Assembly (NCBI RefSeq): GCF_016695175.1
Contig: NZ_CP068023.1
Coordinates: forward strand, 236,501-300,500
DNA: 64,000 nucleotides
DNA from: Pseudoalteromonas sp. GCY
GTDB taxonomy: Bacteria > Pseudomonadota > Gammaproteobacteria > Enterobacterales > Alteromonadaceae
Reading direction: 5' to 3'
Part shown: positions 38,017-46,850 of the stretch, in pieces
Layout of the letters: every line of letters begins with the position of its first letter
Numbering within the stretch: the first letter of the stretch is position 1
Made by a program: the position numbers and the translations under genes
Notes under the pieces: generated by a model
What the model saw: only the letters and a program-made list of their open reading frames with translations
What the model was told of the DNA's origin: nothing
The model's database searches: none

Positions 38017-39321
38017 ATGCTCAGTATGCTTGGACTGGCAGGAGGACTTGGCCTGCTTATTTGGCTAACTCTCCGTGGCGTAAACTTGTTTATCGCTGCT
38101 CCACTTTGCGCTTTATTGGTCGCATTAACGAGTGGCGTTGCGCTATTTCCTACAGAAGCTGTAGAAAGCAGCTTTCTTACACTCTATATGGATGGCTTTG
38201 CTGGCTTTTTGAGTGCTTGGTTTTTCATGTTCTTGCTTGGCTCTTTGTTCGGTAAGTTCATGGAAGACAGCGGTGCTGCCGACAGCGTCGCACGCTATAT
38301 TGTCGACAAATTAGGTATGAAACATGCGGTATTAGCGGTGGTGATTGCCTGTGCTGTGTTAACGTATGGCGGTGTGAGTGTTTTTATTGTGGCTTTCTCT
38401 GTCTATCCTATGGCGCTCAGCTTGTTTAAAGATGCCAATTTACCAAGGCGCTTTATTCCCGCAACTCTGGCTTTCGGCTCAGTCACCTTTACCATGACTT
38501 CGGCAGGCTCCCCTGAAATTCAAAACTGGATCCCAATAAAATATTTGGGTACTTCACCTTATGCGGCTTGGGAAGTCAGTCTAGTGGTCGCTACATTTAT
38601 GGCTATTACGGGTTATTGGTGGTTGAAAAAGATGATAGCCAAAGCGGTAGCCAATGGTGAGCACTTTGAGGCGAAAGAAGACGACCCTGAAATCCATGAA
38701 CGTAACTATCCTCATCCAATCACTGGGGTACTGCCTTTAATCGTGGTGTTGATTTTATCTTTTACACTTCATGATGTGCTGCAGCAAAGTGCACTTATTG
38801 TGGCGTTGCTAGGCGGTGTACTCAGTATTGTCGCGATTAACTTTAAGCATTTTCACAACATGGGGGCCGCGATTAACTTAGGCACAACTGGGGCGCTAGT
38901 TGCTATCGGTAATACCAGTGCCGTGGTTGGTTTTGGTGCGGTAGCAAAAAACACCGAGGCATTTCAATTAGCGGTCGAAATGATGACACAAATGCCGGGT
39001 AATGAACTGCTTGGTGCGGCTGTAGCAGTCAGTGTGATAGCCGGTTTAACCGGTTCGGCATCCGGTGGACAAGCCATTGCGCTACCTTTAGTGGCACCGC
39101 ACTACATCGATGCGGGTGTCAATCCAGAACAATTACATCGTGTTGTGGCAATTAGCTCAGGCGCTTTGGATACCTTACCGCACAACGGTTATGTGGTCAC
39201 AACCATTCGCGCCATCTGTAAAGAAACACATCAACGAGCATATTGGTCCATGGCTGCGTTGACTGCGGTCGTGCCGCTGGTGGGCGTTGCCCTCGCATTA
39301 ACCCTATTCATCTTATTTTAA
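38017..39321 (+). CDS. GntP-family permease
   Basis: This 434-aa inner-membrane transporter has about 12-13 hydrophobic helices and resembles the GntP/short-chain organic acid family: GFLSAWFFMFLLGSLFGKFM, GGVSVFIVAFSVYPMAL, TMTSAGSPEIQNWIP and the late TGSASGGQAIALPLVAPHYI, ISSGALDTLPHNGYVVTT. GntP relatives carry gluconate, glycerate and, in several bacteria, 3-hydroxybutyrate. Being first in an operon with 3-hydroxybutyrate dehydrogenase, it is most likely a 3-hydroxybutyrate or acetoacetate importer. The weakness is that substrate assignment rests on context. Confidence 0.85.
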   Translation: MLSMLGLAGGLGLLIWLTLRGVNLFIAAPLCALLVALTSGVALFPTEAVESSFLTLYMDGFAGFLSAWFFMFLLGSLFGKFMEDSGAADSVARYIVDKLGMKHAVLAVVIACAVLTYGGVSVFIVAFSVYPMALSLFKDANLPRRFIPATLAFGSVTFTMTSAGSPEIQNWIPIKYLGTSPYAAWEVSLVVATFMAITGYWWLKKMIAKAVANGEHFEAKEDDPEIHERNYPHPITGVLPLIVVLILSFTLHDVLQQSALIVALLGGVLSIVAINFKHFHNMGAAINLGTTGALVAIGNTSAVVGFGAVAKNTEAFQLAVEMMTQMPGNELLGAAVAVSVIAGLTGSASGGQAIALPLVAPHYIDAGVNPEQLHRVVAISSGALDTLPHNGYVVTTIRAICKETHQRAYWSMAALTAVVPLVGVALALTLFILF

Positions 39322-39336
39322 CGGAGTGATACAGCA

Positions 39337-40515
39337 ATGAAGCGGATTTTCCTGTTACTCTTGTTCGTTGCCAGCAATATTGTCTATGGCAGTGAGACAA
39401 GCAAACCTATGTTGGTTGAAAAGCGAGCATTTACACTCGCGCATTTTACTACGGAGTCTGGAACCAGCATTCCTGACGTTAAGGTCGGCTGGGAAAGCTA
39501 TGGCAAATTAAATGCCGACAAAAGCAATGCGATTTTGATCACGCATTTCTTTTCAGGCACATCTCACGCCGCGGGTAAGTATCGAGAGTCTGACGTGTTG
39601 GCAGGTTACTGGGATGACATTATCGGTCCGGGCAAAGCGATAGATACTAACAAATACTTCGTGATAAGCGCAGATACTTTGGTCAATGCAAACTGGCATA
39701 GTAAAGATGTGATCACGACGGGCCCAGCTTCCATTAATCCAAAGACGGGCAAACCTTACGGTTTGGATTTTCCCGTGGTGACCATCGGTGATTTTGTTGA
39801 AGTGCAAAAGCAATTATTGGATAGCCTAGGTATCGACAAGCTACATGCGGTGATGGGCGCGTCTATGGGATCTTTCCAAGCGTTAGAATGGTCGGTGCGC
39901 TACCCCGAAAAAGTGTCACGTTTAATTCATGTGATTGGCGCTGCAAAGATGGATGCTTGGACCGTTGCTGCGTTAGAGAAATGGGCTTTACCTATCCGAC
40001 TTGATCCAAATTGGCAGGGCGGGGACTACTACGACGGGGAAAGGCCGCTTGCTGGACTGACGGCCACGATGCTTAATATTACTCAAGACGCGATGCACCC
40101 CGCTATTTATAACGCCAGTTTTCCAGACTTTATTGTGCTTGATCCCAAAGCAAAACAAGATATTCGTCAGCTTCCTAAACTCAGCCAAACGCTAGCCACG
40201 CGCGCACGAGCGAGGGCTGAAACGCAAGATGCGAATTCTATCTTGTACTTAGTCCGTGCCTCGCAACTATATACCGCAGGCATGCAAGGTAATTTTGATA
40301 GCGCTATCGATAAAATCACAGCAAAGGTTTTATTGATGCCTGCAAGCAATGACTTGTTATTAAGGCCTGAGCCCATTCGTAAGCTAGCAGAAACCCTAAA
40401 AGCCAAGAATAAAGACGTGCAAATTTCAGAGATAGAAGGCGTTTGGGGGCATTTAGACGGTATTTTTTCAATTCAATCACAGGCTGACACCATTGCTCAG
40501 TTCTTAGCAAAATAA
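39337..40515 (+). CDS. Exported MetX-like alpha/beta hydrolase
   Basis: This 392-aa protein belongs to the homoserine O-acetyltransferase (MetX) family but carries an N-terminal signal peptide (MKRIFLLLLFVASNIVYG). It shows VGWESYGKLN, THFFSGTSHAAGKYRESD, the nucleophile elbow VMGASMGSFQALEWSVRYPE, an acid in PASNDLLLRPEP and the histidine in GVWGHLDGIFSIQ, so the triad looks complete. True MetX is cytoplasmic, so an exported copy is probably a hydrolase. Between a permease and a 3-hydroxybutyrate dehydrogenase, it may cleave 3-hydroxybutyrate oligomers or esters in the periplasm. Function is an inference. Confidence 0.85.
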   Translation: MKRIFLLLLFVASNIVYGSETSKPMLVEKRAFTLAHFTTESGTSIPDVKVGWESYGKLNADKSNAILITHFFSGTSHAAGKYRESDVLAGYWDDIIGPGKAIDTNKYFVISADTLVNANWHSKDVITTGPASINPKTGKPYGLDFPVVTIGDFVEVQKQLLDSLGIDKLHAVMGASMGSFQALEWSVRYPEKVSRLIHVIGAAKMDAWTVAALEKWALPIRLDPNWQGGDYYDGERPLAGLTATMLNITQDAMHPAIYNASFPDFIVLDPKAKQDIRQLPKLSQTLATRARARAETQDANSILYLVRASQLYTAGMQGNFDSAIDKITAKVLLMPASNDLLLRPEPIRKLAETLKAKNKDVQISEIEGVWGHLDGIFSIQSQADTIAQFLAK

Positions 40516-40528
40516 TCAAGGAGTGACG

Positions 40529-41284
40529 ATGAAGACGGCGTTGATCACAGGGGCTGCAAGTGGCATTGGTCGCTATATCGCGATGGCCCTGAGCAAACAA
40601 GGTTACAGCTTATTGCTCGTAGATTTGAACTTAGCGCAAGCACAGACGGTAGCCGAGTCTATCGTCAGTGAAGGAGGAAATGCACAAGCGTTTGCGCTCA
40701 ATATTGCCAATAAGCAAGACATCGCTGACTTTGTCCGTCAGCACGATAACATTGATGTGCTTATCAATAACGCAGGCGTGCAACATGTTGAAGCACTGGA
40801 GCATTATCCAGAAGATAAATGGCAATTGCTGCAAGACGTGATGCTAACAGGCCCCGCCATGTTGTGTAAGGCGGTATTGCCGCATATGCGCAAAGGCGGC
40901 TTTGGCCGCATCGTCAATATTGGTTCTATCCATGCTTTAGTCGCTTCTAAATATAAGTCTGCTTATGTCGCTGCAAAACATGGGTTGATGGGATTTGGCA
41001 AAGTATTGGCGCTGGAAACCGCGGACTGCGATATCACCGTGAACACTATTTGCCCCGCTTATGTAAAAACCCCATTGGTAGAACAGCAAATTACCGCGCA
41101 AGCGAAACAGCATGGGATCAGCGAAGATGAAGTGATAAACAATATTATGTTGGCGCCAATGCCGAAAAAGGCGTTTATAGGGTTGGATGAGATTGCCCAT
41201 GCTGTCAATTTTTTACTCGCAAATGAGTCTCGCAACATTACTGGCCAAGCCATTGTGCTGGACGGCGGCTGGACAGTGCAATAG
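40529..41284 (+). CDS. bdhA: 3-Hydroxybutyrate dehydrogenase
   Basis: This 251-aa short-chain dehydrogenase oxidises 3-hydroxybutyrate to acetoacetate with NAD. It shows the cofactor motif [16 protein letters not shown], the catalytic Ser/Tyr/Lys ([20 protein letters not shown], then KHG) and the C-terminal [15 protein letters not shown], which is characteristic of bacterial 3-hydroxybutyrate dehydrogenases. I chose ATG 40529 (5 bases after AAGGAG) rather than the GTG two codons upstream. It is 13 bp after the MetX-like gene and 8 bp before the CoA-transferase gene. Confidence 0.93.
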   Translation: MKTALITGAASGIGRYIAMALSKQGYSLLLVDLNLAQAQTVAESIVSEGGNAQAFALNIANKQDIADFVRQHDNIDVLINNAGVQHVEALEHYPEDKWQLLQDVMLTGPAMLCKAVLPHMRKGGFGRIVNIGSIHALVASKYKSAYVAAKHGLMGFGKVLALETADCDITVNTICPAYVKTPLVEQQITAQAKQHGISEDEVINNIMLAPMPKKAFIGLDEIAHAVNFLLANESRNITGQAIVLDGGWTVQ

Positions 41285-41292
41285 GAGGAATG

Positions 41293-41997
41293 ATGGCTGG
41301 ATTTGATAAGGTAGTCGTAAGCTACGAAGAAGCAATGGCAGGACTTTGTGATGGCATGACCGTGATTGCGGGAGGCTTTGGTTTGTGCGGGATCCCAGAA
41401 GGTTTGATAAGCCAAATACGCCACATGGGCACAAAGGACTTAACCGTGGTTTCTAATAACTGCGGAGTAGACGGGTTTGGTTTAGGGATTTTGCTTGAGG
41501 ACAAGCAGATCCGCAAAATGGTGGCTTCCTATGTGGGAGAAAACACATTGTTTGAGCAGCAGTTATTGAGCGGAGTATTGGAAGTTGAATTAACTCCACA
41601 AGGGACACTTGCAGAAAAGATGCGCGCAGGTGGAGCCGGGATCCCCGCGTTTTATACCGCAACAGGCGTTGGTACACCCGTCGCTGAGGGCAAAGAGGTA
41701 AAAACGTTTGGTGATAGAGAATACATTTTAGAGCCGAGTATCACGGGAGATTTTGCCATTGTAAAAGCATGGAAAGCAGACCGTTTTGGCAACTGTGTTT
41801 ATCGCCACACCGCCATGAACTTTAATCCAATGGCCGCAACGGCTGGAAAAATTACCATCGTTGAAGTGGAAGAAATTGTAGAGCCTGGCGAAATCGAACC
41901 GAGCCAAATTCATACCCCCGGAATTTATATCGACAGAGTGATTCTAGGGCAGTTCGAAAAACGCATCGAAAAACGTACTGTGAAGGAGCAAGCATAA
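41293..41997 (+). CDS. scoA: 3-Oxoacid CoA-transferase subunit A
   Basis: This 234-aa subunit of succinyl-CoA:3-oxoacid (acetoacetate) CoA-transferase activates acetoacetate to acetoacetyl-Co[21 protein letters not shown], the [17 protein letters not shown] glycine-rich segment and [18 protein letters not shown] are typical of subunit A. Two start codons are adjacent; the second (41293) gives the better spacing to AGGAGG and matches the family start. It ends on the start codon of subunit B (TAATG). Confidence 0.95.
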   Translation: MAGFDKVVVSYEEAMAGLCDGMTVIAGGFGLCGIPEGLISQIRHMGTKDLTVVSNNCGVDGFGLGILLEDKQIRKMVASYVGENTLFEQQLLSGVLEVELTPQGTLAEKMRAGGAGIPAFYTATGVGTPVAEGKEVKTFGDREYILEPSITGDFAIVKAWKADRFGNCVYRHTAMNFNPMAATAGKITIVEVEEIVEPGEIEPSQIHTPGIYIDRVILGQFEKRIEKRTVKEQA

Positions 41998-42656
41998 TGG
42001 CATTAACCAGAGAACAAATGGCCATGCGAGTGGCACAGGAATTAAGAGATGGGTTTTATGTCAACCTTGGCATTGGGATCCCCACGCTGGTGGCCAATTA
42101 TGTGCCACAGGGCATGGATGTTATGCTGCAATCGGAAAACGGTTTATTAGGTATGGGCGCTTATCCGACCGAACAGGAAGTGGATGCGGATATGATCAAT
42201 GCGGGTAAGGAAACCGTTACGGCCCGTACGGGAGCCGCCATTTTTAGTTCTGCAGAAAGCTTTGCAATGATCCGTGGCGGTCATGTGGACCTGACGGTGC
42301 TTGGCGCTTTTGAAGTAGATCAGCAAGGTAATCTTGCCAGCTGGATGATCCCAGGTAAGCTTATCAAGGGCATGGGTGGCGCGATGGATCTTGTCGCTGG
42401 GGCTAAAAATATAATTTGCACCATGACGCATGCGAATAAACAAGGCGAGTCCAAGCTGCTACAGCACTGCAGTTTACCGCTCACCGGCGTAAACTGTATC
42501 AATAAGATAGTAACTGATCTTGCGCTGCTTGAAGTCAAAGAGGGGGCATTTCATTTACTTGAGCGAGCTCCTGGTGTTAGCGTCGCGGAAATACAAGCCA
42601 AAACCGCAGGTATATTGATTTGCCCAGATGACGTACCGGAGATGGCGTTTAGCTAG
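41997..42656 (+). CDS. scoB: 3-Oxoacid CoA-transferase subunit B
   Basis: This 219-aa subunit carries the catalytic glutamate in MLQSENGLLGMG, which forms the covalent CoA thioester. Other family pieces are LRDGFYVNLGIGIPTLVANY, MIRGGHVDLTVLGAFEVDQQ and GMGGAMDLVAGAKNIICTM. Together with subunit A it makes acetoacetyl-CoA, which a thiolase elsewhere would split to acetyl-CoA. Last gene of the operon. Confidence 0.96.
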   Translation: MALTREQMAMRVAQELRDGFYVNLGIGIPTLVANYVPQGMDVMLQSENGLLGMGAYPTEQEVDADMINAGKETVTARTGAAIFSSAESFAMIRGGHVDLTVLGAFEVDQQGNLASWMIPGKLIKGMGGAMDLVAGAKNIICTMTHANKQGESKLLQHCSLPLTGVNCINKIVTDLALLEVKEGAFHLLERAPGVSVAEIQAKTAGILICPDDVPEMAFS

Positions 42657-42957
42657 GATTGCACCAAAGCTGAGTTACCACGCTATGCATGCAGCTGGCT
42701 GTAACGCGAGCTGCGCTACATTTGTTATTCCACGCTGCTGTCACATGGTGGCTTGTAACCAACATACCTTCTCAGTTATCTAAAAAATCCTATTTTTCTC
42801 TTAATTATCCCTCAGCTGCTTAGTATAAAGAAAATGCACTTTTATCTAGTACTTTATTATTGATTGTGGTTGCGATTTGTCACATAATTTGCGCCGCGTT
42901 TCAACGCGCTCTCAGCTGGGTTGTCGAGAGTTAATAATCACGTAAAGGAACTATATA
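42657..42957. other. Intergenic region after the CoA-transferase genes
   Basis: No gene is supported in this 301-bp stretch, and no clear terminator for the preceding operon is visible. Its right half holds a likely promoter for the next gene: TTGATT (42860-42865), a 17-bp spacer and CATAAT (42883-42888), followed by a GC-rich start region and about 60 nt of leader. Confidence 0.6.
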
Positions 42958-43614
42958 ATGACAAAAAATATCGTGCGTTTAGCACTAGCCTCTCTATTTA
43001 CTATTTCTTTGACTGCTTGTGTTTCTACTTCTACTGAGGTTAAACAAAATACGGCATATGAATTTCCAATCACACTCTCAGCTCAACAACCTGTATTGAT
43101 ATTCCCGGTTTCGCTACATGGTGTTCCAGGAAACGACCGTGAAGTGGGTTTAGCAATTACCGCTGGCGTAACGGGAAAACATGGTGCGTCTGTTGTTTCA
43201 AGCCAACAGTTATATGATGTGGTTGGTAACTTATCTTGGACTGTGGGTGAAAACATGCGTAGGCATGTTAATCAAGGAAATTATGCGCTTACAGGTTCGG
43301 CTCAGCGCATTGCAGATGATCTTACCGGTGCAATACAAAAGCTGACTAAGACGCTAAAGTCGACAGGAGTGATCAAGGATAAAGGGTTTAACTTTAACAG
43401 AGTGATCGTACTGCATGTTGATAGTTCTGGTGGGATCCCAGTACCGGGCGTAAATCGTGTAACGGCATTTGGCGGGATCATCGATCTGGAGAATCAAGCA
43501 GTGGTTTCTTACATAGAAAAAGACTTGGTATTGGCTGATGGATATGATGCTGTATTGGCGCAAATGCCAATGGAAATGAATGGCATCATTGAAGATCTTA
43601 TCAATAAAGGTTAA
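42958..43614 (+). CDS. Hypothetical lipoprotein
   Basis: I do not recognise the family of this 218-aa protein. It has a lipoprotein signal with the lipobox ISLTAC (mature Cys near residue 21, followed by VSTST). The mature part has no further membrane segment. It contains a possible ATP- or phosphate-loop-like stretch AGVTGKHGAS, but the rest of a P-loop fold is missing, and a segment VIVLHVDSSGGIPVPGVNRV. The start is preceded by AAGGAA. It is monocistronic with its own promoter and is convergent with a second lipoprotein gene. Outer-membrane location is likely, since position +2 is Val. Confidence 0.75.
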   Translation: MTKNIVRLALASLFTISLTACVSTSTEVKQNTAYEFPITLSAQQPVLIFPVSLHGVPGNDREVGLAITAGVTGKHGASVVSSQQLYDVVGNLSWTVGENMRRHVNQGNYALTGSAQRIADDLTGAIQKLTKTLKSTGVIKDKGFNFNRVIVLHVDSSGGIPVPGVNRVTAFGGIIDLENQAVVSYIEKDLVLADGYDAVLAQMPMEMNGIIEDLINKG

Positions 43615-43640
43615 GCGTCTGGCTTTACACACAAAATGAC

Positions 43641-43673
43641 CACGATATCAGGAAGCAATTTCCTGATATCGTG
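43641..43673. terminator. Long palindrome between two lipoprotein genes
   Basis: CACGATATCAGGAA and TTCCTGATATCGTG form a perfect 14-bp stem with a GCAAT loop between convergent genes. No T tract is present on either strand. Confidence 0.6.
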
Positions 43674-43699
43674 AGATTTATCCTCGCTGATGCTATCTG

Positions 43700-44347
43700 T
43701 TACGCGCTGCGTGCATTCATCTCAGCAATAAACTTGTTCGAATCTTCAATAGAGCGGTTCATATCTGCGATTAGGGCGCTAATATCACGCTTTAACCCCG
43801 TAAACTCACCTTTAATAGCGCTTACCGCTTGTGCATTTAGGTTGTGCTTAAGGTACAGCACATTATCTTGTAGTGAGTCGAGCACGGGCTGCATTTTGGC
43901 TTCACTACTGCGCATTGAGCGAAGTAAGCGTTCAAATTGGCGTTGTGTTTGACTTAATTGCTTAGCACTCTCGCGTTTCAGGTTTGCACTCGAATATTGC
44001 TCAAGTTCATCTTGCCACTCGTCAAATAGTGCGTTTGCCACGTCTTCCACTTTGTCTATATTGCTACTTACTTCAGCTGCAGCGGCAAGGGATGATTGGT
44101 AGTCATCGTTAAGCAGGTTATAGGCTTCTTGTAATTCACCACCGTTAAAATTAATTAAGGTGGTGAGTCTTTCCAATGCCGATTGAAACTCTTTTTGCGA
44201 TTCCTCTTGGGACTCCTTTGTTTCTTCGACACGATCAACCAATATCTCGCGTTTATGCACACCGAACTTTTCCATGGTGGCGTAATAGGCACTTTGGCAA
44301 CCAGTAACGAGTAAAAGTAACACTGCGCTTAAGGTGAGTTTCTTCAT
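43700..44347 (-). CDS. DUF2959 family coiled-coil lipoprotein
   Basis: This 215-aa protein starts with a lipoprotein signal (lipobox LLVTGC) and continues as a long coiled coil. SAYYATMEKFGVHKREILVD at the mature N-terminus and the length match DUF2959, a family of unknown function common in marine gammaproteobacteria. I chose ATG 44347 over the GTG two codons upstream because GGGAG lies 6 bases before it. It is divergent from yihY. Confidence 0.83.
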   Translation of the reverse strand: MKKLTLSAVLLLLVTGCQSAYYATMEKFGVHKREILVDRVEETKESQEESQKEFQSALERLTTLINFNGGELQEAYNLLNDDYQSSLAAAAEVSSNIDKVEDVANALFDEWQDELEQYSSANLKRESAKQLSQTQRQFERLLRSMRSSEAKMQPVLDSLQDNVLYLKHNLNAQAVSAIKGEFTGLKRDISALIADMNRSIEDSNKFIAEMNARSA

Positions 44348-44449
44348 TTGCACTCCCGGGCTCTAGAAGGTCAATAATCAGTAAGTGGCCATGTGACCAT
44401 TTAGCACTATAAATTATGGCGGGGATTGTTATGATGTGTAAAGTGATCC

Positions 44450-45370
44450 ATGAATATTAACTTGATTATGATGCAAAGAATAACCGAAATGAAGGTCGTA
44501 GCACTGCGATTCTTACATTCTCAGCCTAGCTGGTGGCGCCGCTATAGTAAGCGGTGTATTGAGGACCAGATCACGGTCAACGCCGGCTATTTAGCGTATG
44601 TCACTCTGTTATCCTTAGTTCCCTTAGTTGCGGTGGGTGTAGCAATTTTTTCGGCGTTTCCTGGATTTGAAGATACGCGTTTTGCAATTGAAAATTTTGT
44701 GTTCAATAATTTTGTGCCAACATCGACGGACACCATTAAAGAGCACATCAGTGCGTTTACTGGCAATGCGAATAAGATGACAGCTGTGGGGGTGAGCTTT
44801 TTGGCCGTCGTGGCTTTGTTACTTATTCGTAATGTTGACACCACACTCAACCGAATTTGGCGAGTGAAGCAAAAGCGTCCATTGATGATTTCGTTTGCGA
44901 TTTATTGGATGGTGCTCACGCTTGGCCCTGTGCTATTGGGCGCGAGTATTGGTATGACATCTTATATCGTTTCTTTAGTGACATTTGCCGATCAAGGGAT
45001 CCCAGGGTTTAGTGGTGCACTAATTAAGATGTTGCCCTATTTAATTTCTATGGTTGGCTTCATCATGCTCTATACTTTAGTACCAAATACCAGTGTGTCA
45101 TTTCGAGCCGCGGTTCCTGGTGCTTTGTTTGCAGCTTTGTTATTTGAACTAACGAAAAAAGGCTTTGCATTATACATTAGCCATTTTCCCTCATACGAAG
45201 TTATCTACGGGGCGCTCGCAACAGTACCTATTCTTTTTGTTTGGGTATATTTATCTTGGATAGTGGTGTTGTTAGGCGCGGAGTTTACTGTGTGCTTAAC
45301 CCAAGATATGGAAGCCGCAGGATTAGATACGAGCTCGGAGTTTGACCCACCAGACGCGCAGGGACTTTAG
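44450..45370 (+). CDS. yihY: YihY/UPF0761 family membrane protein
   Basis: This 306-aa inner-membrane protein has six predicted helices and the family pattern TVNAGYLAYVTLLSLVPLVA, NKMTAVGVSFLAVVALLLIR, ISFAIYWMVLTLGPVLLGAS and PSYEVIYGALATVPILFVWV. It was once called ribonuclease BN, which is a misassignment; the function is unknown. Several Met codons precede the conserved region (44450, 44468, 44471, 44480), and I cannot decide among them. The order yihY, dtd, yiiD is conserved with Escherichia coli, with two extra genes inserted here. Confidence 0.9.
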   Translation: MNINLIMMQRITEMKVVALRFLHSQPSWWRRYSKRCIEDQITVNAGYLAYVTLLSLVPLVAVGVAIFSAFPGFEDTRFAIENFVFNNFVPTSTDTIKEHISAFTGNANKMTAVGVSFLAVVALLLIRNVDTTLNRIWRVKQKRPLMISFAIYWMVLTLGPVLLGASIGMTSYIVSLVTFADQGIPGFSGALIKMLPYLISMVGFIMLYTLVPNTSVSFRAAVPGALFAALLFELTKKGFALYISHFPSYEVIYGALATVPILFVWVYLSWIVVLLGAEFTVCLTQDMEAAGLDTSSEFDPPDAQGL

Positions 45371-45412
45371 CTTTTACCGATAACGGTTAGCTTAAGCCCC
45401 CAAGGGGGAGTT

Positions 45413-46357
45413 ATGAGCTTATTGTATCAACATGGCGATGCTTTGCGTCGCTTTCATCTCGCGGTAGGTGAAGGGCATCAATTGGGCATAGAGGAATATG
45501 GCTGCAGTGATGGCACACCACTTATCATGCTGCATGGTGGCCCAGGTCAGGGCCATTCTCGTAATGTACTTGGTTACTTCAATCCGCAAAAATACCGCAT
45601 TATCCTGTTTAGTCAGCGAGGCTGTGGCAACTCAACCCCTACTGACTTTAGCAATATAAATACCGCGAACCTGCTGAAAGATATTCACACCATTCGTGCG
45701 CATTTAGGACTGCAAAAGATTGTACTCGCCGGGGAATCTTTCGGTGCCATGCTGGCACTTCTTTATGCTGAGCAGCATCGTGAAGATGTCTCGGGGATGG
45801 TGTTGTGGTCGAGTTTTTTGGGTAATGAGGCGGATCTTCATTGGCTTTATGGTAGCCAAGGTGCCCCCGCGCAAATTTATCCAGAGCAGTATCTTGCCTT
45901 TGCACAAGGTGCACAAACTGTGGAATCCTTGCTAGACCATTATCATTCGGCACTCTTTGGCGAGAATGAGTTACTCAAAAGAAAAGCGGCACAGCGCTGG
46001 TGTGAGTGGGATAACCTGATCACAACGGATAGCGATACACAAGGTATTAGGCTCTGCAAAGCAGACAAACAGCTCAGCAAAGCACAGCATATGGTGCATT
46101 TTTTTAGTCACCAGTGCTTTATTAAAACACAGCAAATTACAGCAGATGCACATCAGCTCAATCACTTACCTATCTGGTTTATTCACAGTCGGCATGATTT
46201 AATGTGTCGATACGCACCAGTTCATCAGTTAGCGCAAAGCATTAAGGCGCAGTTGCTGATTTTAAATGGGGTTGGGCATTGTTGTGCTAACCTCGTTTAC
46301 GCAGAAGCAATAAGGCGAGCGGCTGATCTATTACTGTGCAAAATTCAGCATCATTAG
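45413..46357 (+). CDS. Prolyl aminopeptidase-like alpha/beta hydrolase (S33)
   Basis: This 314-aa enzyme looks like proline iminopeptidase: the oxyanion motif MLHGGPGQGHSRN, the FSQRGCGNSTP motif, the nucleophile elbow LAGESFGAMLALLYAEQH (GESFG where classical enzymes have GGSWG), an aspartate in FIHSRHDLMC and a histidine in NGVGHCCANL. It would release N-terminal proline or a related residue from peptides in the cytoplasm. The altered elbow makes the exact substrate uncertain. Preceded by GGGGGAG, 42 bp after yihY, and 19 bp before dtd. Confidence 0.85.
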   Translation: MSLLYQHGDALRRFHLAVGEGHQLGIEEYGCSDGTPLIMLHGGPGQGHSRNVLGYFNPQKYRIILFSQRGCGNSTPTDFSNINTANLLKDIHTIRAHLGLQKIVLAGESFGAMLALLYAEQHREDVSGMVLWSSFLGNEADLHWLYGSQGAPAQIYPEQYLAFAQGAQTVESLLDHYHSALFGENELLKRKAAQRWCEWDNLITTDSDTQGIRLCKADKQLSKAQHMVHFFSHQCFIKTQQITADAHQLNHLPIWFIHSRHDLMCRYAPVHQLAQSIKAQLLILNGVGHCCANLVYAEAIRRAADLLLCKIQHH

Positions 46358-46376
46358 CAGTCACAAGAGGTAGGTA

Positions 46377-46817
46377 GTGCAAGGACTAATTCAAAGGGTC
46401 AGCGAAGCAAAGGTAGAAGTAGAAGGTGAGGTTGTAGGTCAAATCGATCAGGGGATATTGTTATTATTAGGCGTTGAAAAGTCGGATACGGAGCAAACGG
46501 CGGACAAGTTACTGCACAAGGTAAGCAACTACCGTATTTTTACTGACGACAAGGGGAAAATGAATTTAAGTTTAAAAGACATTGAAGGCGAACTATTGGT
46601 TGTATCGCAATTCACCTTGGCGGCAGACACCAAAAAAGGCATGAGGCCAAGTTTTTCGAGCGCAGGAACACCTGAGCAAGCGAATACACTCTACGAATAC
46701 TTTGTGGCTCAAGCGAAGGCTGCAGGGTTGAAAGTCGCGACGGGACAATTTGCTGCGGATATGAAGGTGAGTTTACTGAATGACGGCCCTGTGACTTTTA
46801 ATTTTAGTGTTGAATAG
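46377..46817 (+). CDS. dtd: D-aminoacyl-tRNA deacylase
   Basis: Dtd (146 aa) removes D-amino acids and glycine mischarged on tRNA. Family motifs are present: [40 protein letters not shown] (SQ-containing motif) and the cross-subunit Gly-Pro motif NDGPVTFNF at the end. The start is GTG. It is 19 bp after the hydrolase gene, so probably in the same operon. Confidence 0.97.
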   Translation: MQGLIQRVSEAKVEVEGEVVGQIDQGILLLLGVEKSDTEQTADKLLHKVSNYRIFTDDKGKMNLSLKDIEGELLVVSQFTLAADTKKGMRPSFSSAGTPEQANTLYEYFVAQAKAAGLKVATGQFAADMKVSLLNDGPVTFNFSVE

Positions 46818-46850
46818 TGATTTGACGTAAAAGTCTAAGATCAACAAATG

